Assembly (NCBI RefSeq): GCF_051020975.1
Contig: NW_027478164.1
Span: forward strand, 21,677,501-21,741,500
Origin: Osmia lignaria lignaria
Lineage: Eukaryota > Arthropoda > Insecta > Hymenoptera > Megachilidae
DNA: 64,000 nt
Direction of reading: 5' to 3'
Below the pieces are notes generated by a model. It saw only the letters and a program-made list of their open reading frames with translations. It was not told where the DNA came from and made no database searches. Positions 22,004 to 34,544 of this stretch are shown in pieces. The first letter of the stretch is position 1. Each line of letters opens with the position of its first letter. The position numbers and the translations under genes were made by a program.

Positions 22004-23935
22004 GATCAGATGCGTAGTTCTCGAGATATATCAAGATACTTAAAAGTTCCGAAGCCGCACCAACATAATAGAGATACAGAAACACCGTGGACCCTTTCTT
22101 TGAGATAACTCTGCACTATTGCGAGCTGCAAATGCCTCTTCCAGCTTAGCTGTGCAGAGGAAGAACAACAAGAAGAAGAAATATCTCGAAATATGTCCGT
22201 CAGGCCAGTTCCTTTGAGCTGAATCTGCAAATATCTCGGAAACGAAGCGAGCTATGGCAAAATGTTAAGAGACGTTTTTTATAGAGAATTATGTTTCCTA
22301 CAATTTATGTTCTATGATATTTTTTGATCAGAAGCGTAGTTTTCGAGATATATCGAGATATTTAAAAGTTCCGAAGCCGCACCAACATAATAGGGATACA
22401 GAAACACCGTGGCCCCTTTCTTTGAGATAACTCTGCACTAGTGCGAGCCGCAAATGCCACTTCCAGCTTAGCTGTGCAGAAGAAGAACAACAAGAAGAAG
22501 AAATATCTCGAAATATGTCCGTTAGGCCCCTTCCCTTGAGATAAATCTGCAAATATCTCGGAAACGAAGCGAGCTATGGCAAAATGTTAAGAGACCTTTT
22601 TTGTAGAGAATTAAGTTTCCTACTTTTTATGTTCTATGATATTTTTTGATCAGATGCGTAGTTCTCGAGATATATCAAGATATTTAAAAGTTCCGAAGCC
22701 GCACCAACATAATAGAGATACAGAAACACCGTGGCCCCTTTCTTTGAGATAACTCTGCACTATTGCGAGCTGTAAATGCCACTTCCAGCTTAGCTGTGCA
22801 GAAGAAGAACAACAAGAAGAAGAAATATCTCGAAATATGTCCGTCAGGCCCCTTCCCTTGAGATATATCTGCAAATATCTCGGAAACGAAGCGAGCTATG
22901 GCAAAATGTTAAGAGACCTTTTTTGTAGAGAATTATGTTTCCTACAATTTATGTTCTATGATATTTTTTGATCAGAATCGTAGTTTTCGAGATACATCGA
23001 GATATTTAAAAGTTCCGAAGCCGCACCAACATAATAGAGATACAGAAACACCGTGGCCCCTTTCTTTGAGATAACTCTGCACTATTGCGAGCTGGAAATG
23101 CCACTTCCAGTTTAGCTGTGCAGAAGAAGAACAACAAGAAGAAGAAATATCTCGAAATATGTCCGTTAGGCCCCTTCCCGTGAGATAAATCTGCAAATAT
23201 CTCGGAAACGAAGCGAGCTATGGCAAAATGTTAAGAGACCTCTTTTGTAGAGAATTAAGTTTCCTACTTTTTATGTTCTATGATATTTTTTGATCAGATG
23301 CGTAGTTCTCGAGATATATCAAGATATTTAAAAGTTCCGAAGCCGCACCAACATAATAGAGATACAGAAACACCGTGGCCCCTTTATTTGAGATAACTCT
23401 GCACTATTGCGAGCTGGAAATGCCACTTCCAGCTTATCTGTGCAGAAGAAGAACAACAAGAAGAAGAAATATCTCGAAATATGTCCGTCAGGCCCCTTCC
23501 CTTGAGATATATCAGCAAATATCTCGGAAACGAAGCGAGCTATGGCAAAATGTTAAGAGACCTTTTTTGTAGAGAATTATGTTTCCTACAATTTATGTTC
23601 TATGATATTTTTTGATCAGAAGCGTAGTTTTCGAGATACATCGAGATATTTAAAAGTTCCGAAGCCGCACCAACATAATAGAGATACAGAAACACCGTGG
23701 CCCCTTTCTTTGAGATAACTCTGCACTAGTGCGAGCCGCAAATGCCACTTCCAGCTTAGCTGTGCAGAAGAAGAACAACAAGACGAAGAAATATCTCAAA
23801 ATATGTCCGTCAGGCCCCTTCCCTTGAGATATATCTGCAAATATCTCGGAAACGAAGCGAGCTATGGCAAAATGTTAAGAGACCTTTTTTGTAGAGAATT
23901 CTGTTTCCTACAATTTATGTTCTATGATATTTTTT
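22004..23935 (+). repeat. segmental duplicate, right copy (six monomers)
   Basis: This is the partner of 15571-17502, monomer for monomer. It includes GCTGGAAATG with CCAGTTTAGC at 22970, ATATATCAGCAAAT at 23292 and CAAGACGAAG at 23614. The monomers at 23292 and 23614 carry private substitutions (CAGCTTATCTG; ATCTCAAAATATG) that close the usual minus-strand frame. It lies directly against HOR-1. Confidence 0.9.
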
Positions 23936-26832
23936 GATCAGAAGCGTAGTTTTCGAGATATATCGAGATATTTAAAAGTTCCGAAGCCGTACCAACATAA
24001 TAGAGATACAGAAACACCGTGGCCCCTTTCTTTGAGATAACTCTGCACTATTGCGAGCTGCAAATGCCACTTCCAGCTTAGCTGTGCAGAGGAAGAACAA
24101 CAAGAAGAAGAAATATCTCGAAATATGTCCGTCAGGCCAGTTCCTTTGAGCTGAATCTGCAAATATCTCGGAAACGAAGCGAGCAATGACAAAATGTTAA
24201 GAGACGTTTTTTATAGAGAATCATGTTTCCTACAATTTATGTTCTATGATATTTTTTGATCAGAAGCGTAGTTTTCGAGATACATCGAGATATTTAAAAG
24301 TTCCGAAGCCGCACCAACATAATAGAGATACAGAAACACCGTGGCCCCTTTCTTTGAGATAACTCTGCACTATTGCGAGCTGGAAATGCCACTTCCAGTT
24401 TAGCTGTGCAGAAGAAGAACAACAAGAAGAAGAAATATCTCGAAATATGTCCGTTAGGCCCCTTCCCGTGAGATAAATCTGCAAATATCTCGGAAACGAA
24501 GCGAGCTATGGCAAAATGTTAAGAGACCTCTTTTGTAGAGAATTAAGTTTCCTACTTTTTATGTTCTATGATATTTTTTGATCAGATGCGTAGTTCTCGA
24601 GATATATCAAGATATTTAAAAGTTCCGAAGCCGCACCAACATAATAGAGATACAGAAACACCGTGGCCCCTCTCTTTGAGATAACTCTGCACTATTGCGA
24701 GCTGCAAATGCCACTTCCAGCTTAGCTGTGCAGAGGAAAAACAACAAGAAGAAGAAATATCTCGAAATACGTCCGTCAGGCCCCTTCCCTTGAGATAGAT
24801 CTGCAAATATCTCGGAAACGAAGCGAGCTATGGCAAAATGTTTAGAGACCTTTCTTGTAGAGAATTAAGTTTCCTACTTTTTATGTAGTATGATATTTTT
24901 AGATCAGATGCGTAGTTCTCGAGATATATCAAGATATTTAAAAGTTCCGAAGTCGCACCAACATAATAGAGATACAGAAACACCGTGGCCCCTTTCTTTG
25001 AGATAACTCTGCACTATTGCGCGCTGCAAATGCCACTTCCAGCTTAGCTGTGCAGAAGAAGAACAACAAGAAGAAGAAATATCTCGAAATATGTCCGTCA
25101 GGCCCCTTCCCTTGAGATAAATCTGCAAATATCTCGGAAACGAAGCGAGCTATGGCAAAATGTTAAGAGACCTTTTTGGAGAGAATAATGTTTCCTACAA
25201 TTTACGTTCTATGATATTTTTTGATCAGAAGCGTAGTTTTCGAGATATATCGATATATTTAAAAGTTCCGAAGCCGCACCAACATAATAGAGATACAGAA
25301 ACACCGTGGCCCCTTTCTTTGAGATAACTCTGCACTATTGCGACCTGCAAATGCCACTTCCAGCTCAGCTGTGCAGAAGAAGAACAACAAGAAGAAGAAG
25401 TATCTCGAAATATGTCCGTCAGGCCCCTTCCCTTGAGATAAATCTGCAAATATCTCGGAAACGAAGCGAGCTATGGCAAAATGTTAAGAGACCTTTTTTG
25501 TAGAGAATTAAGTTTCCTACTTTTTATGTTCTATGATATTTTTTGATCAGATGCGTAGTTCTCGAGATATATCAAGATATTTAAAAGTTCCGAAGCCGCA
25601 CCAACATAATAGAGATACAGAAACACCGTGGCCCCTTTCTTTGAGATAACTCTCCACTATTGCGAGCTGGAAATGCCACTTCCAGCTTAGCTGTGCAGAA
25701 GAAGAACAACAAGACGAAGAAATATCTCGAAATATGTCCGTCAGGCCCCTTCCCTTGAGATATATCTGCAAATATCTCGGAAACGAAGCGAGCTATGGCA
25801 AAATGTTAAGAGACCTTTCTTGTAGAGAATTCTGTTTCCTACAATTTATGTTCTATGATATTTTTTGATCAGAAGCGTAGTTTTCGAGATATATCGAGAT
25901 ATTTAAAAGTTCCGAAGCCGCACCAACATAATAGAGATACAGAAACACCGTGGCCCCTTTCTTTGAGATAACTCTGCACTATTGCGAGCTGCAAATGCCA
26001 CTTCCAGCTTAGCTGTGCAGAGGAAGAACAACAAGAAGAAGAAATATCTCGAAATATGTCCGTCAGGCCAGTTCCTTTGAGCTGAATCTGCAAATATCTC
26101 GGAAACGAAGCGAGCAATGACAAAATGTTAAGAGACGTTTTTTATAGAGAATTATGTTTCCTACTTTTTATGTTCTATGATATTTTTTGATCAGATGCGT
26201 AGTTCTCGAGATATATCAAGATATTTAAAAGTTCCGAAGCCGCACCAACATAATAGGGATACAGAAACACCGTGGCCCCTTTCTTTGAGATAACTCTGCA
26301 CTAGTGCGAGCCCCAAATGCCACTTCCAGCTTAGCTGTGCAGAGGAAGAACAAGAAGAAGAAGAAATATCTCGAAATATGTCCGTCAGGCCCCTTCCCTT
26401 GAGATATATCTGCAAATATCTCGGAAACGAAGCGAGCTATGGCAAAATGTTAAGAGACCTTTTTTGTAGAGAATTCTGTTTCCTACAATTTATGTTCTAT
26501 GATATTTTTTGATCAGAAGCGTAGTTTTCGAGATATATCGAGGTATTTAAAAGTTCCGAAGCCGCACCAACATAATAGAGATACAGAAACACCGTGGCCC
26601 CTTTCTTTGAGATAACTCTGCACTAGTGCGAGCCGCAAATGCCACTTCCAGCTTAGCTGTGCAGAAGAAGAACAACAAGACGAAGAAATATCTCGAAATA
26701 TGTCCGTCAGGCCCCTTCCCTTGAGATATATCTGCAAATATCTCGGAAACGAAGCGAGCTATGGCAAAATGTTAAGAGACCTTTTTTGTAGAGAATTCTG
26801 TTTCCTACAATTTATGTTCTATGATATTTTTT
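23936..26832 (+). repeat. HOR-1 copy 1 (9 monomers, 2897 bp)
   Basis: Nine monomers start at 23936, 24258, 24580, 24902, 25223, 25545, 25867, 26189 and 26511. Ordered markers: CCAGTTCCTTTGAGC tail with GAGCAATGAC; GATACATCGAG with CCAGTTTAGC; GAGGAAAAAC with AATACGTCC; TTTTAGATCAG; ATCGATATATTT with GCGACCTGC; CTCTCCACTATTG; a second CCAGTTCCTTTGAGC tail; GAACAAGAAGAAG with GAGCCCCAAATG; a B-type monomer with GAGGTATTTAAAAG. The unit is one base short of nine monomers because the fourth is 321 bp. Private differences from copy 2 include GCCGTACC (23990) and GAATCATG (24222). Confidence 0.95.
24902..25222 (+). repeat. 321-bp monomer, 1-bp deletion in the joint
   Basis: The joint reads GACCTTTTTGGAGAG (near 25169-25183) instead of GACCTTTTTTGTAGAG. 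The same change is at 27799-28119, the matching place in the next HOR-1 copy. The two short monomers therefore derive from one event that was later copied. Confidence 0.93.
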
Positions 26833-29729
26833 GATCAGAAGCGTAGTTTTCGAGATATATCGAGATATTTAAAAGTTCCGAAGCCGCACCAACATAATAG
26901 AGATACAGAAACACCGTGGCCCCTTTCTTTGAGATAACTCTGCACTATTGCGAGCTGCAAATGCCACTTCCAGCTTAGCTGTGCAGAGGAAGAACAACAA
27001 GAAGAAGAAATATCTCGAAATATGTCCGTCAGGCCAGTTCCTTTGAGCTGAATCTGCAAATATCTCGGAAACGAAGCGAGCAATGACAAAATGTTAAGAG
27101 ACGTTTTTTATAGAGAATTATGTTTCCTACAATTTATGTTCTATGATATTTTTTGATCAGAAGCGTAGTTTTCGAGATACATCGAGATATTTAAAAGTTC
27201 CGAAGCCGCACCAACATAATAGAGATACAGAAACACCGTGGCCCCTTTCTTTGAGATAACTCTGCACTATTGCGAGCTGGAAATGCCACTTCCAGTTTAG
27301 CTGTGCAGAAGAAGAACAACAAGAAGAAGAAATATCTCGAAATATGTCCGTTAGGCCCCTTCCCGTGAGATAAATCTGCAAATATCTCGGAAACGAAGCG
27401 AGCTATGGCAAAATGTTAAGAGACCTCTTTTGTAGAGAATTAAGTTTCCTACTTTTTATGTTCTATGATATTTTTTGATCAGATGCGTAGTTCTCGAGAT
27501 ATATCAAGATATTTAAAAGTTCCGAAGCCGCACCAACATAATAGAGATACAGAAACACCGTGGCCCCTCTCTTTGAGATAACTCTGCACTATTGCGAGCT
27601 GCAAATGCCACTTCCAGCTTAGCTGTGCAGAGGAAAAACAACAAGAAGAAGAAATATCTCGAAATACGTCCGTCAGGCCCCTTCCCTTGAGATAGATCTG
27701 CAAATATCTCGGAAACGAAGCGAGCTATGGCAAAATGTTTAGAGACCTTTCTTGTAGAGAATTAAGTTTCCTACTTTTTATGTAGTATGATATTTTTAGA
27801 TCAGATGCGTAGTTCTCGAGATATATCAAGATATTTAAAAGTTCCGAAGTCGCACCAACATAATAGAGATACAGAAACACCGTGGCCCCTTTCTTTGAAA
27901 TAACTCTGCACTATTGCGCGCTGCAAATGCCACTTCCAGCTTAGCTGTGCAGAAGAAGAACAACAAGAAGAAGAAATATCTCGAAATATGTCCGTCAGGC
28001 CCCTTCCCTTGAGATAAATCTGCAAATATCTCGGAAACGAAGCGAGCTATGGCAAAATGTTAAGAGACCTTTTTGGAGAGAATAATGTTTCCTACAATTT
28101 ACGTTCTATGATATTTTTTGATCAGAAGCGTAGTTTTCGAGATATATCGATATATTTAAAAGTTCCGAAGCCGCACCAACATAATAGAGATACAGAAACA
28201 CCGTGGCCCCTTTCTTTGAGATAACTCTGCACTATTGCGACCTGCAAATGCCACTTCCAGCTCAGCTGTGCAGAAGAAGAACAACAAGAAGAAGAAGTAT
28301 CTCGAAATATGTCCGTCAGGCCCCTTCCCTTGAGATAAATCTGCAAATATCTCGGAAACGAAGCGAGCTATGGCAAAATGTTAAGAGACCTTTTTTGTAG
28401 AGAATTAAGTTTCCTACTTTTTATGTTCTATGATATTTTTTGATCAGATGCGTAGTTCTCGAGATATATCAAGATATTTAAAAGTTCCGAAGCCGCACCA
28501 ACATAATAGAGATACAGAAACACCGTGGCCCCTTTCTTTGAGATAACTCTCCACTATTGCGAGCTGGAAATGCCACTTCCAGCTTAGCTGTGCAGAAGAA
28601 GAACAACAAGACGAAGAAATATCTCGAAATATGTCCGTCAGGCCCCTTCCCTTGAGATATATCTGCAAATATCTCGGAAACGAAGCGAGCTATGGCAAAA
28701 TGTTAAGAGACCTTTCTTGTAGAGAATTCTGTTTCCTACAATTTATGTTCTATGATATTTTTTGATCAGAAGCGTAGTTTTCGAGATATATCGAGATATT
28801 TAAAAGTTCCGAAGCCGCACCAACATAATAGAGATACAGAAACACCGTGGCCCCTTTCTTTGAGATAACTCTGCACTATTGCGAGCTGCAAATGCCACTT
28901 CCAGCTTAGCTGTGCAGAGGAAGAACAACAAGAAGAAGAAATATCTCGAAATATGTCCGTCAGGCCAGTTCCTTTGAGCTGAATCTGCAAATATCTCGGA
29001 AACGAAGCGAGCAATGACAAAATGTTAAGAGACGTTTTTTATAGAGAATTATGTTTCCTACTTTTTATGTTCTATGATATTTTTTGATCAGATGCGTAGT
29101 TCTCGAGATATATCAAGATATTTAAAAGTTCCGAAGCCGCACCAACATAATAGGGATACAGAAACACCGTGGCCCCTTTCTTTGAGATAACTCTGCACTA
29201 GTGCGAGCCCCAAATGCCACTTCCAGCTTAGCTGTGCAGAGGAAGAACAAGAAGAAGAAGAAATATCTCGAAATATGTCCGTCAGGCCCCTTCCCTTGAG
29301 ATATATCTGCAAATATCTCGGAAACGAAGCGAGCTATGGCAAAATGTTAAGAGACCTTTTTTGTAGAGAATTAAGTTTCCTACTTTTTATGTTCTATGAT
29401 ATTTTTTGATCAGATGCGTAGTTCTCGAGATATATCAAGATATTTAAAAGTTCCGAAGCCGCACCAACATAATAGAGATACAGAAACACCGTGGCCCCTT
29501 TCTTTGAGATAACTCTGCACTATTGCGAGCTGTAAATGCCACTTCCAGCTTAGCTGTGCAGAAGAAGAACAACAAGAAGAAGAAATATCTCGAAATATGT
29601 CCGTCAGGCCCCTTCCCTTGAGATATATCTGCAAATATCTCGGAAACGAAGCGAGCTATGGCAAAATGTTAAGAGACCTTTCTTGTAGAGAATTCTGTTT
29701 CCTACAATTTATGTTCTATGATATTTTTT
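26833..29729 (+). repeat. HOR-1 copy 2 (9 monomers, 2897 bp)
   Basis: This repeats copy 1 at exactly 2897 bp, including the shared 321-bp monomer (27799-28119). Over the first eight monomers I noticed only about three single-base differences, for example TTTGAAATAAC at 27899. The ninth monomer (29408) is A-type with GAGCTGTAAATG, whereas in copy 1 it is B-type. One whole monomer has therefore been replaced while its neighbours stayed almost identical. Confidence 0.95.
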
Positions 29730-31017
29730 GGTCAGAAGCGTAGTTTTCGAGATATATCGAGATATTTAAAAGTTCCGAAGCCGCACCAACATAATAGAGA
29801 TACAGAAACACCGTGGCCCCTTTCTTTGAGATAACTCTGCACTATTGCGAGCTGCAAATGCCACTTCCAGCTTAGCTGTGCAGAGGAAGAACAACAAGAA
29901 GAAGAAATATCTCGAAATATGTCCGTCAGGCCAGTTCCTTTGAGCTGAATCTGCAAATATCTCGGAAACGAAGCGAGCAATGACAAAATGTTAAGAGACG
30001 TTTTTTATAGAGAATTATGTTTCCTACTTTTTATGTTCTATGATATTTTTTGATCAGATGCGTAGTTCTCGAGATATATCAAGATATTTAAAAGTTCCGA
30101 AGCCGCACCAACATAATAGGGATACAGAAACTCCGTGGCCCCTTTCTTTGAGATAACTCTGCACTAGTGCGAGCCCCAAATGCCACTTCCAGCTTAGCTG
30201 TGCAGAGGAAGAACAACAAGAAGAAGAAATATCTCGAAATATGTCCGTCAGGCCCCTTCCCTTGAGATATATCTGCAAATATCTCGGAAACGAAGCGAGC
30301 TATGGCAAAATGTTAAGAGACCTTTTTTGTAGAGAATTCTGTTTCCTACAATTTATGTTCTATGATATTTTTTGATCAGAAGCGTAGTTTTCGAGATATA
30401 TCGAGATATTTAAAAGTTCCGAAGCCGCACCAACATAATAGAGATACAGAAACACCGTGGCCCCTTTCTTTGAGATAACTCTGCACTATTGCGAGCTGCA
30501 AGTGCGACTTCCAGCTTAGCTGTGCAGAGGAAGAACAACAAGAAGAAGAAATATCTCGAAATATGTCCGTCAGGCCAGTTCCTTTGAGCTGAATCTGCAA
30601 ATATCTCGGAAACGAAGCGAGCAATGACAAAATGTTAAGAGACGTTTTTTATAGAGAATTATGTTTCCTACAATTTATGTTCTATGATATTTTTTGATCA
30701 GAAGCGTAGTTTTCGAGATATATCGAGATATTTAAAAGTTCCGAAGCCGCACCAACATAATAGGGATACAGAAACACCGTGGCCCCTTTCTTTGAGATAA
30801 CTCTGCACTATTGCGAGCTGGAAATGCCACTTCCAGTTTAGCTGTGCAGAAGAAGAACAACAAGAAGAAGAAATATCTCGAAATATGTCCGTTAGGCCCC
30901 TTCCCGTGAGATAAATCTGCAAATATCTCGGAAACGAAGCGAGCTATGGCAAAATGTTAAGAGACCTCTTTTGTAGAGAATTAAGTTTCCTACTTTTTAT
31001 GTTCTATGATATTTTTT
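29730..31017 (+). repeat. scrambled HOR-1 remnants
   Basis: Four monomers follow the second HOR-1 copy. 29730 and 30052 match the seventh and eighth HOR-1 monomers (CCAGTTCCTTTGAGC tail with GAGCAATGAC; GAGCCCCAAATG). 30374 and 30696 match the first and second (second with CCAGTTTAGC, CCCGTGAGATAAAT and GACCTCTTTTG). The array has jumped from position 9 back to 7-8 and then to 1-2, as expected from unequal exchange in register. 30696 is itself mosaic: it has a B-type head with AATAGGG instead of the GATACATCGAG head. Confidence 0.85.
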
Positions 31018-33593
31018 GATCAGATGCGTAGTTCTCGAGATATATCAAGATATTTAAAAGTTCCGAAGCCGCACCAACATAATAGAGATACAGAAACACC
31101 GTGGCCCCTTTCTTTGAGATAACTCTGCACTATTGCGAGCTGTAAATGCCACTTCCAGCTTAGCTGTGCAGAAGAAGAACAACAAGAAGAAGAAATATCT
31201 CGAAATATGTCCGTCAGGCCCCTTCCCTTGAGATATATCTGCAAATATCTCGGAAACGAAGCGAGCTATGGCAAAATGTTAAGAGACCTTTTTTGTAGAG
31301 AATTAAGTTTCCTACTTTTTATGTTCTATGATATTTTTTGATCAGATGCGTAGTTCTCGAGATATATCAAGATATTTAAAAGTTCCGAAGCCGCACCAAC
31401 ATAATAGAGATACAGAAACACCGTGGCCCCTTTCTTTGAGATAACTCTGCACTATTGCGAGCTGTAAATGCCACTTCCAGCTTAGCTGTGCAGAAGAAGA
31501 ACAACAAGAAGAAGAAATATCTCGAAATATGTCCGTCAGGCCCCTTCCCTTGAGATATATCTGCAAATATCTCGGAAACGAAGCAAGCTATGGCAAAATG
31601 TTAAGAGACCTTTTTTGTAGAGAATTATGTTTCCTACAATTTATGTTCTATGATATTTTTTGATCAGAAGCGTAGTTTTCGAGATACATCGAGATATTTA
31701 AAAGTTCCGAAGCCGCACCAACATAATAGAGATACAGAAACACCGTGGCCCCTTTCTTTGAGATAACTCTGCACTAGTGCGAGCCGCAAATGCCACTTCC
31801 AGCTTAGCTGTGCAGAAGAAGAACAACAAGAAGAAGAAATATCTCGAAATATGTCCGTCAGGCCCCTTCCCTTGAGATAAATCTGCAAATATCTCGGAAA
31901 CGAAGCGAGCTATGGCAAAATGTTAAGAGACCTTTTTTGTAGAGAATTAAGTTTCCTACTTTTTATGTTCTATGATATTTTTTGATCAGATGCGTAGTTC
32001 TCGAGATATATCAAGATATTTAAAAGTTCCGAAGCCGCACCAACATAATAGAGATACAGAAACACCGTGGCCCCTTTCTTTGAGATAACTCTGCACTATT
32101 GCGAGCTGCAAATGCCACTTCCAGCTTAGCTGTGCAGAGGAAGAACAACAAGAAGAAGAAATATCTCGAAATATGTCCGTCAGGCCAGTTCCTTTGAGCT
32201 GAATCTGCAAATATCTCGGAAACGAAGCGAGCTATGGCAAAATGTTAAGAGACGTTTTTTGTAGAGAATTATGTTTCCTACAATTTATGTTCTATGATAT
32301 TTTTTGATCAGAAGCGTAGTTTTCGAGATATATCGAGATATTTAAAAGTTCCGAAGACGCACCAACATAATAGAGATACAGAAACACCGTAGCCCCTTTC
32401 TTTGAGATAACTGTGCACTAGTGCGAGCCGCAAATGCCACTTCCAGCTTAGCTGTGCAGAAGAAGAACAACAAGAAGAAGAAATATCTCGAAATATGTCC
32501 GTCAGGCCCCTTCCCTTGAGATATATCTGCAAATATCTCGGAAACGAAGCGAGCTATGGCAAAATGTTAAGAGACCGTTTTTGTAGAGAATTAAGTTTCC
32601 TACTTTTTATGTTCTATGATATTTTTTGATCAGACGCGTAGTTCTCGAGATATATCAAGATATTTAAAAGTTCCGAAGCCGCACCAACATAATAGAGATA
32701 CAGAAACACCGTGGCCCCTTTCTTTGAGATAACTCTGCACTATTGCGAGCTGCAAATGCCACTTCCAGCTTAGCTGTGCAGAAGAACAACAACAAGAAGA
32801 AGAAATATCTCGAAATATGTCCGTCAGGCCCCTTCCCTTGAGATAAATATGCAAATATCTCGGAAACGAAGCGAGGTATGGCAAAATGTTAAGAGACCTT
32901 TTTTGTAGAGAATTAAGTTTCCTACTTTTTATGTTCTATGATATTTTTTGATCAGATGCGTCGTTCTCGAGATATATCAAGATATTTAAAAGTTCCGAAG
33001 CCGCACCAACATAATAGAGATACAGAAACACCGTTGCCCCTTTCTTTGGGATAACTCTGCACTATTGCGAGCTGCAAATGCCACTTCCAGCTTAGCTGTG
33101 CAGAAGAAGAACAACAAGAAGAAGAAATATCTCGAAATATGTCCGTCAGACCCCTTCCCTTGAGATGAATCTGCCAATATCTCGGAAACGAAGCGAGCTA
33201 TGGCAAAATGTTAAGAGACCTTTTTTGTAGAGAATAATGTTTCCTACAATTTACGTTCTATGATATTTTTTGATCAGAAGCGTAGTTCTCGAGATATATC
33301 GAGATATTTAAAAGTTCCGAAGCCGCACCAACATAATAGAGATACAGAAACACCGTGGCCCCTTTCTTTGAGATAACTCTGCACTATTGCGAGCTGCAAA
33401 TGCCACTTCCAGCTTAGCTGTGCAGAAGAAGAACAACAAGAAGAAGAAATATCTCGAAATATGTCCGTCAGGCCCCTTCCCTTGAGATATATCTGCAAAT
33501 ATCTCGGAAACGAAGCGAGCTATGGCAAAATGTTAAGAGACGTTTTTTGTAGAGAATTATGTTTCCTACAATTTATGTTCTATGATATTTTTT
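31018..33593 (+). repeat. mixed monomers between HOR-1 and HOR-2
   Basis: Eight 322-bp monomers. 31018 and 31340 are nearly identical A-type neighbours with GAGCTGTAAATG, a recent single-monomer duplication. 31662 is B-type with GATACATCGAG, the last one of that variant in the window. 32306 is a GAAGACGCACC monomer. 32950 carries several private changes (GATGCGTCGTTC, CCGTTGCCCC, TTTGGGATAAC, CTGCCAATATC). Confidence 0.88.
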
Positions 33594-33900
33594 GATCAGA
33601 AGCGTAGTTTTCGAGATATATCGAGATATTTAAAAGTTCCGAAGACGCACCAACATAATAGAGATACAGAAACACCGTGGCCCCTTTCTTTGAGATAACT
33701 GTGCACTAGTGCGAGCCGCAAATGCCACTTCCAGCTTAGCTGTGCAGAAGAAGAAATATCTCGAAATATGTCCGTCAGGCCCCTTCCCTTGAGATAAATA
33801 TGCAAATATCTCGGAAACGAAGCGAGCTATGGCAAAATGTTAAGCGACCTTTTTTGTAGAGAATTAAGTTTCCTACTTTTTATGTTCTATGATATTTTTT
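33594..33900 (+). repeat. 307-bp monomer, 15-bp deletion in purine tract
   Basis: The tract reads GCAGAAGAAGAAATATC (near 33745-33761). Fifteen bases are missing, exactly the distance between the two AGAAGAAGAA copies in the normal tract, so one copy and the CAACA core were removed. This is the largest length change in the window. The monomer is otherwise a GAAGACGCACC type ending in GATAAATATGC. Confidence 0.96.
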
Positions 33901-34544
33901 GACCGGAACCGTAGTTCTCGAGATATATCAAGATATTTAAAAGTTCCGAAGCCGCACCAACATAATAGGGATACAGAAACACCGTGGCCCCTTTCTTTGA
34001 GATAACTCTGCACTATTGCGAGCTGCAAATGCCACTTTCAGCTTAGCTGTACAGAAGAAGAACAACAAGAAGAAGAAATATCTCGAAATATGTCCGTCAG
34101 GCCCCTTCCCTTGAGATAAATCTGCAAATATCTCGGAAACGAAGAGAGCTATGGCAAAATGTTAAGAGACCTTTTTTGTAGAGAATTAGGTTTCCTACTT
34201 TTTATGTTCTATGATATTTTTTGATCAGATGCGTAGTTCTCGAGATATATCAAGATATTTAAAAGTTCCGAAGCCGCACCAACATAATAGAGATACAGAA
34301 ACACCGTGGCCCCTTTCTTTGAGATAACTCTGCACTATTCCGAGCTGTAAATGCCACTTCCAGCTTAGCTGTGCAGAAGAAGAACAACAAGAAGAAGAAA
34401 TATCTCGAAATATGTCCGTCAGGCCCCTTCCCTTGAGATATATCTGCAAATATCTCGGAAACGAAGCGAGCTATGGCAAAATGTTAAGCGACCTTTTTTG
34501 TAGAGAATTAAGTTTCCTACTTTTTATGTTCTATGATATTTTTT
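33901..34544 (+). repeat. left fragment of a HOR-2 unit (two monomers)
   Basis: 33901 resembles the HOR-2 monomers at 36477, 39375 and 42595 (a disturbed GATCGG-like start, here GACCGGAACCG; AATAGGG; CCACTTTCAGC; GTACAGAAG). 34223 has CACTATTCCGAGCTG, shared only with 40341. The two are therefore the truncated end of a further HOR-2 unit of the 10-monomer kind, missing the two monomers that lie between them in copy 2. Confidence 0.85.

Noticed and set aside
23375..23572. Scattered 65-codon plus-strand frames (also near 25306, 28203, 53626, 58778).
   Set aside because: They start at an ATG supplied by the ACCGTGGCCCC region and its variants, run through the purine tract, and move with HOR copies. 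No coding signal is seen.
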